Assembly (NCBI GenBank): GCA_003560175.1
Contig: PWIZ01000081.1
Location: forward strand, 1 to 9,805
Length of the DNA: 9,805 bases
From: Halomonas sp.
Lineage (GTDB): Bacteria; Pseudomonadota; Gammaproteobacteria; Pseudomonadales; Halomonadaceae
Direction of reading: 5' to 3'
The notes beneath the pieces are model-generated. The model saw only the letters and a list, made by a program, of their open reading frames with translations. It was not told the origin of the DNA and ran no database searches. Position numbers and translations under genes: made by a program. How positions within the stretch are numbered: the stretch's first letter is position 1; each line of letters begins with the position of its first letter. This document shows positions 8,956 to 9,805 of this stretch, in pieces.

Positions 8956-9805
8956 ATGGCCCATCGCATCGCCATCAACGGTTACGGCCGCATCGGCCAG
9001 TGCGTGCTGCGCGCCCTGATTGAGCAGCAGAGAACCGAGCAGCAGAGAACCGAGCAGCAGAGCGCCGAACAGCAGGGAGGCGAGGCGGCCGGCGGCTCCG
9101 GCCTGGCCCCTGAAGCATCCCTCGAAATCGTCGCGATCAATGAGCTCTCCGATCTCGCTACCATCGCCTACCTGACCCGCTACGACACCACCCATGGCCG
9201 CTTTCCCGCCTCGGTGGCGCAGAACGGCGCGGGACTGGTCATCGACGGACGCGAGATCCAGGTGCTCAGCGAGCCCGACCCGGACCGCCTGCCCTGGCGG
9301 GAGCTCGGTATCGACCTGGTGCTGGAGTGCTCCGGCAGCTTCAAGGACCGCGCGACGGCCTCCCGCCACCTGGCCGCCGGGGCCGGCCGCCTGCTCTTCT
9401 CCCAGCCGGCGGAGAGCGACGTGGATGCCACCATCGTCACCGGCATCAATGACCATGAGCTCGCCCCCGGTCAGCGCATCGTCTCGGCGGCCTCCTGTAC
9501 CACTAACTGCCTGGTGCCGGTACTCACCGTACTCGACGATGCCCTGGGCATCGAAAATGGCGTCACCACGACCATCCACTCGGCGATGAACGACCAGCCG
9601 GTGATCGACGCCTACCACCAGACCGACCTGCGCCTGACCCGCTCGGCGATGCACTCCATCGTGCCGGTGGACACCGGCCTGGCGCTGGGCATCAACCGCC
9701 TGATGCCTCACCTGGCCGGACGCTTCGAGTGCCTCCATATGCGGGTACCGACCATCAATGTCTCGGCCATGGACATCGCCATCACGGTACGCCGCGACAC
9801 CACCG
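8956..9805 (+). CDS. epd: erythrose-4-phosphate dehydrogenase (GAPDH family), 3' end cut by window edge
   Basis: NAD-dependent dehydrogenase expected to oxidise erythrose 4-phosphate to 4-phosphoerythronate for pyridoxal phosphate synthesis. The 283 visible codons contain the dinucleotide motif INGYGRIG (7-14), INEL (61-64), YDTTHGRF (76-83), the active-site SAASCTTNC with Cys181, and catalytic His208 in TTIHSAMNDQ. The Cys-His distance of 27 equals that of GAPDH. INEL and HSAMNDQ resemble Epd; classical GAPDH has IND and HAYT, so Epd is preferred. A glyceraldehyde-3-phosphate role cannot be excluded. Residues 23-42 are a tandem repeat, and the catalytic residues lie about 26 positions later than in E. 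coli Epd, so the N-terminal domain carries an insertion. The ATG has only GGAG (8938-8941) 14 bases upstream, an unusually long spacing. Tkt, encoded nearby, makes its substrate. In related genomes pgk follows, which would lie just outside the window. Confidence 0.87.
   Translation, partial: MAHRIAINGYGRIGQCVLRALIEQQRTEQQRTEQQSAEQQGGEAAGGSGLAPEASLEIVAINELSDLATIAYLTRYDTTHGRFPASVAQNGAGLVIDGREIQVLSEPDPDRLPWRELGIDLVLECSGSFKDRATASRHLAAGAGRLLFSQPAESDVDATIVTGINDHELAPGQRIVSAASCTTNCLVPVLTVLDDALGIENGVTTTIHSAMNDQPVIDAYHQTDLRLTRSAMHSIVPVDTGLALGINRLMPHLAGRFECLHMRVPTINVSAMDIAITVRRDTT
9022..9081 (+). repeat. in-frame 15-bp tandem repeat, four units, inside epd
   Basis: Units start at 9022, 9037, 9052 and 9067. 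The first two are identical (GAGCAGCAGAGAACC), the third differs at its end (GAGCAGCAGAGCGCC) and the fourth is more diverged (GAACAGCAGGGAGGC). Each encodes a pentapeptide: EQQRT, EQQRT, EQQSA, EQQGG. A Gly/Ala-rich stretch follows before the fold resumes at LEIVAINEL. Fifteen bases is a multiple of three, so gain or loss of a unit would keep the frame. Confidence 0.95.

Noticed and set aside
9022..9081. The repeat in epd as a CRISPR array or mobile-element trace
   Set aside because: Units are directly adjacent with no spacers, are 15 bp long and stay in frame within a conserved gene.
8836..9738. A 300-codon minus-strand open frame across epd with a repeated Leu/Gly/Ser segment
   Set aside because: The Leu-rich repeat is just the reverse reading of the 15-bp repeat in epd. 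The plus-strand frame encodes a full set of dehydrogenase motifs.

Overview
The window is GC-rich, densely coding chromosomal DNA. It looks like core genome from a gammaproteobacterium, most likely a halophilic Halomonas relative. That placement is an inference from GC content, from the strong similarity of MetK, Tkt and FbaB to the enterobacterial and pseudomonad proteins, and from the metK / tkt / epd gene order known from Pseudomonas. No rRNA, tRNA, insertion sequence, phage gene or CRISPR array was seen.

Layout. Left block, minus strand (1-4224): metK (SAM synthetase), then ligB (accessory NAD-dependent DNA ligase with an N-terminal signal-like segment), then ahcY (S-adenosylhomocysteinase), whose 3' end runs off the left edge. 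A 229-bp divergent spacer (4225-4453) holds probable promoters for metK and tkt. Next come tkt (transketolase, plus) and fbaB (class I fructose-bisphosphate aldolase, minus), which converge on one strong symmetric hairpin terminator (6473-6502). A second divergent spacer (7586-7819) precedes a plus-strand pair of overlapping membrane genes of the CidA/LrgA and LrgB families. After these, the plus-strand gene for an erythrose-4-phosphate dehydrogenase / GAPDH-family enzyme (epd) runs off the right edge.

How the genes fit together. MetK makes SAM and AhcY clears the S-adenosylhomocysteine left by methyl transfer, so the left block is mainly the activated-methyl cycle with a DNA ligase between. 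Tkt, FbaB and Epd interconvert sugar phosphates. Tkt yields erythrose 4-phosphate, which Epd oxidises towards pyridoxal phosphate, and FbaB links fructose 1,6-bisphosphate to the trioses. LrgA/LrgB homologues in other organisms transport pyruvate or glycolate, which would suit this neighbourhood.

Most of the window is well-known housekeeping sequence, and I did not find a clear new multi-gene system. The most unusual signal is an in-frame tandem repeat of 15 bp (four copies, the first two identical) at 9022-9081. It inserts a Gln/Glu-rich segment into the N-terminal NAD-binding domain of Epd. The catalytic Cys and His keep their normal spacing to each other but are displaced by about 26 residues.
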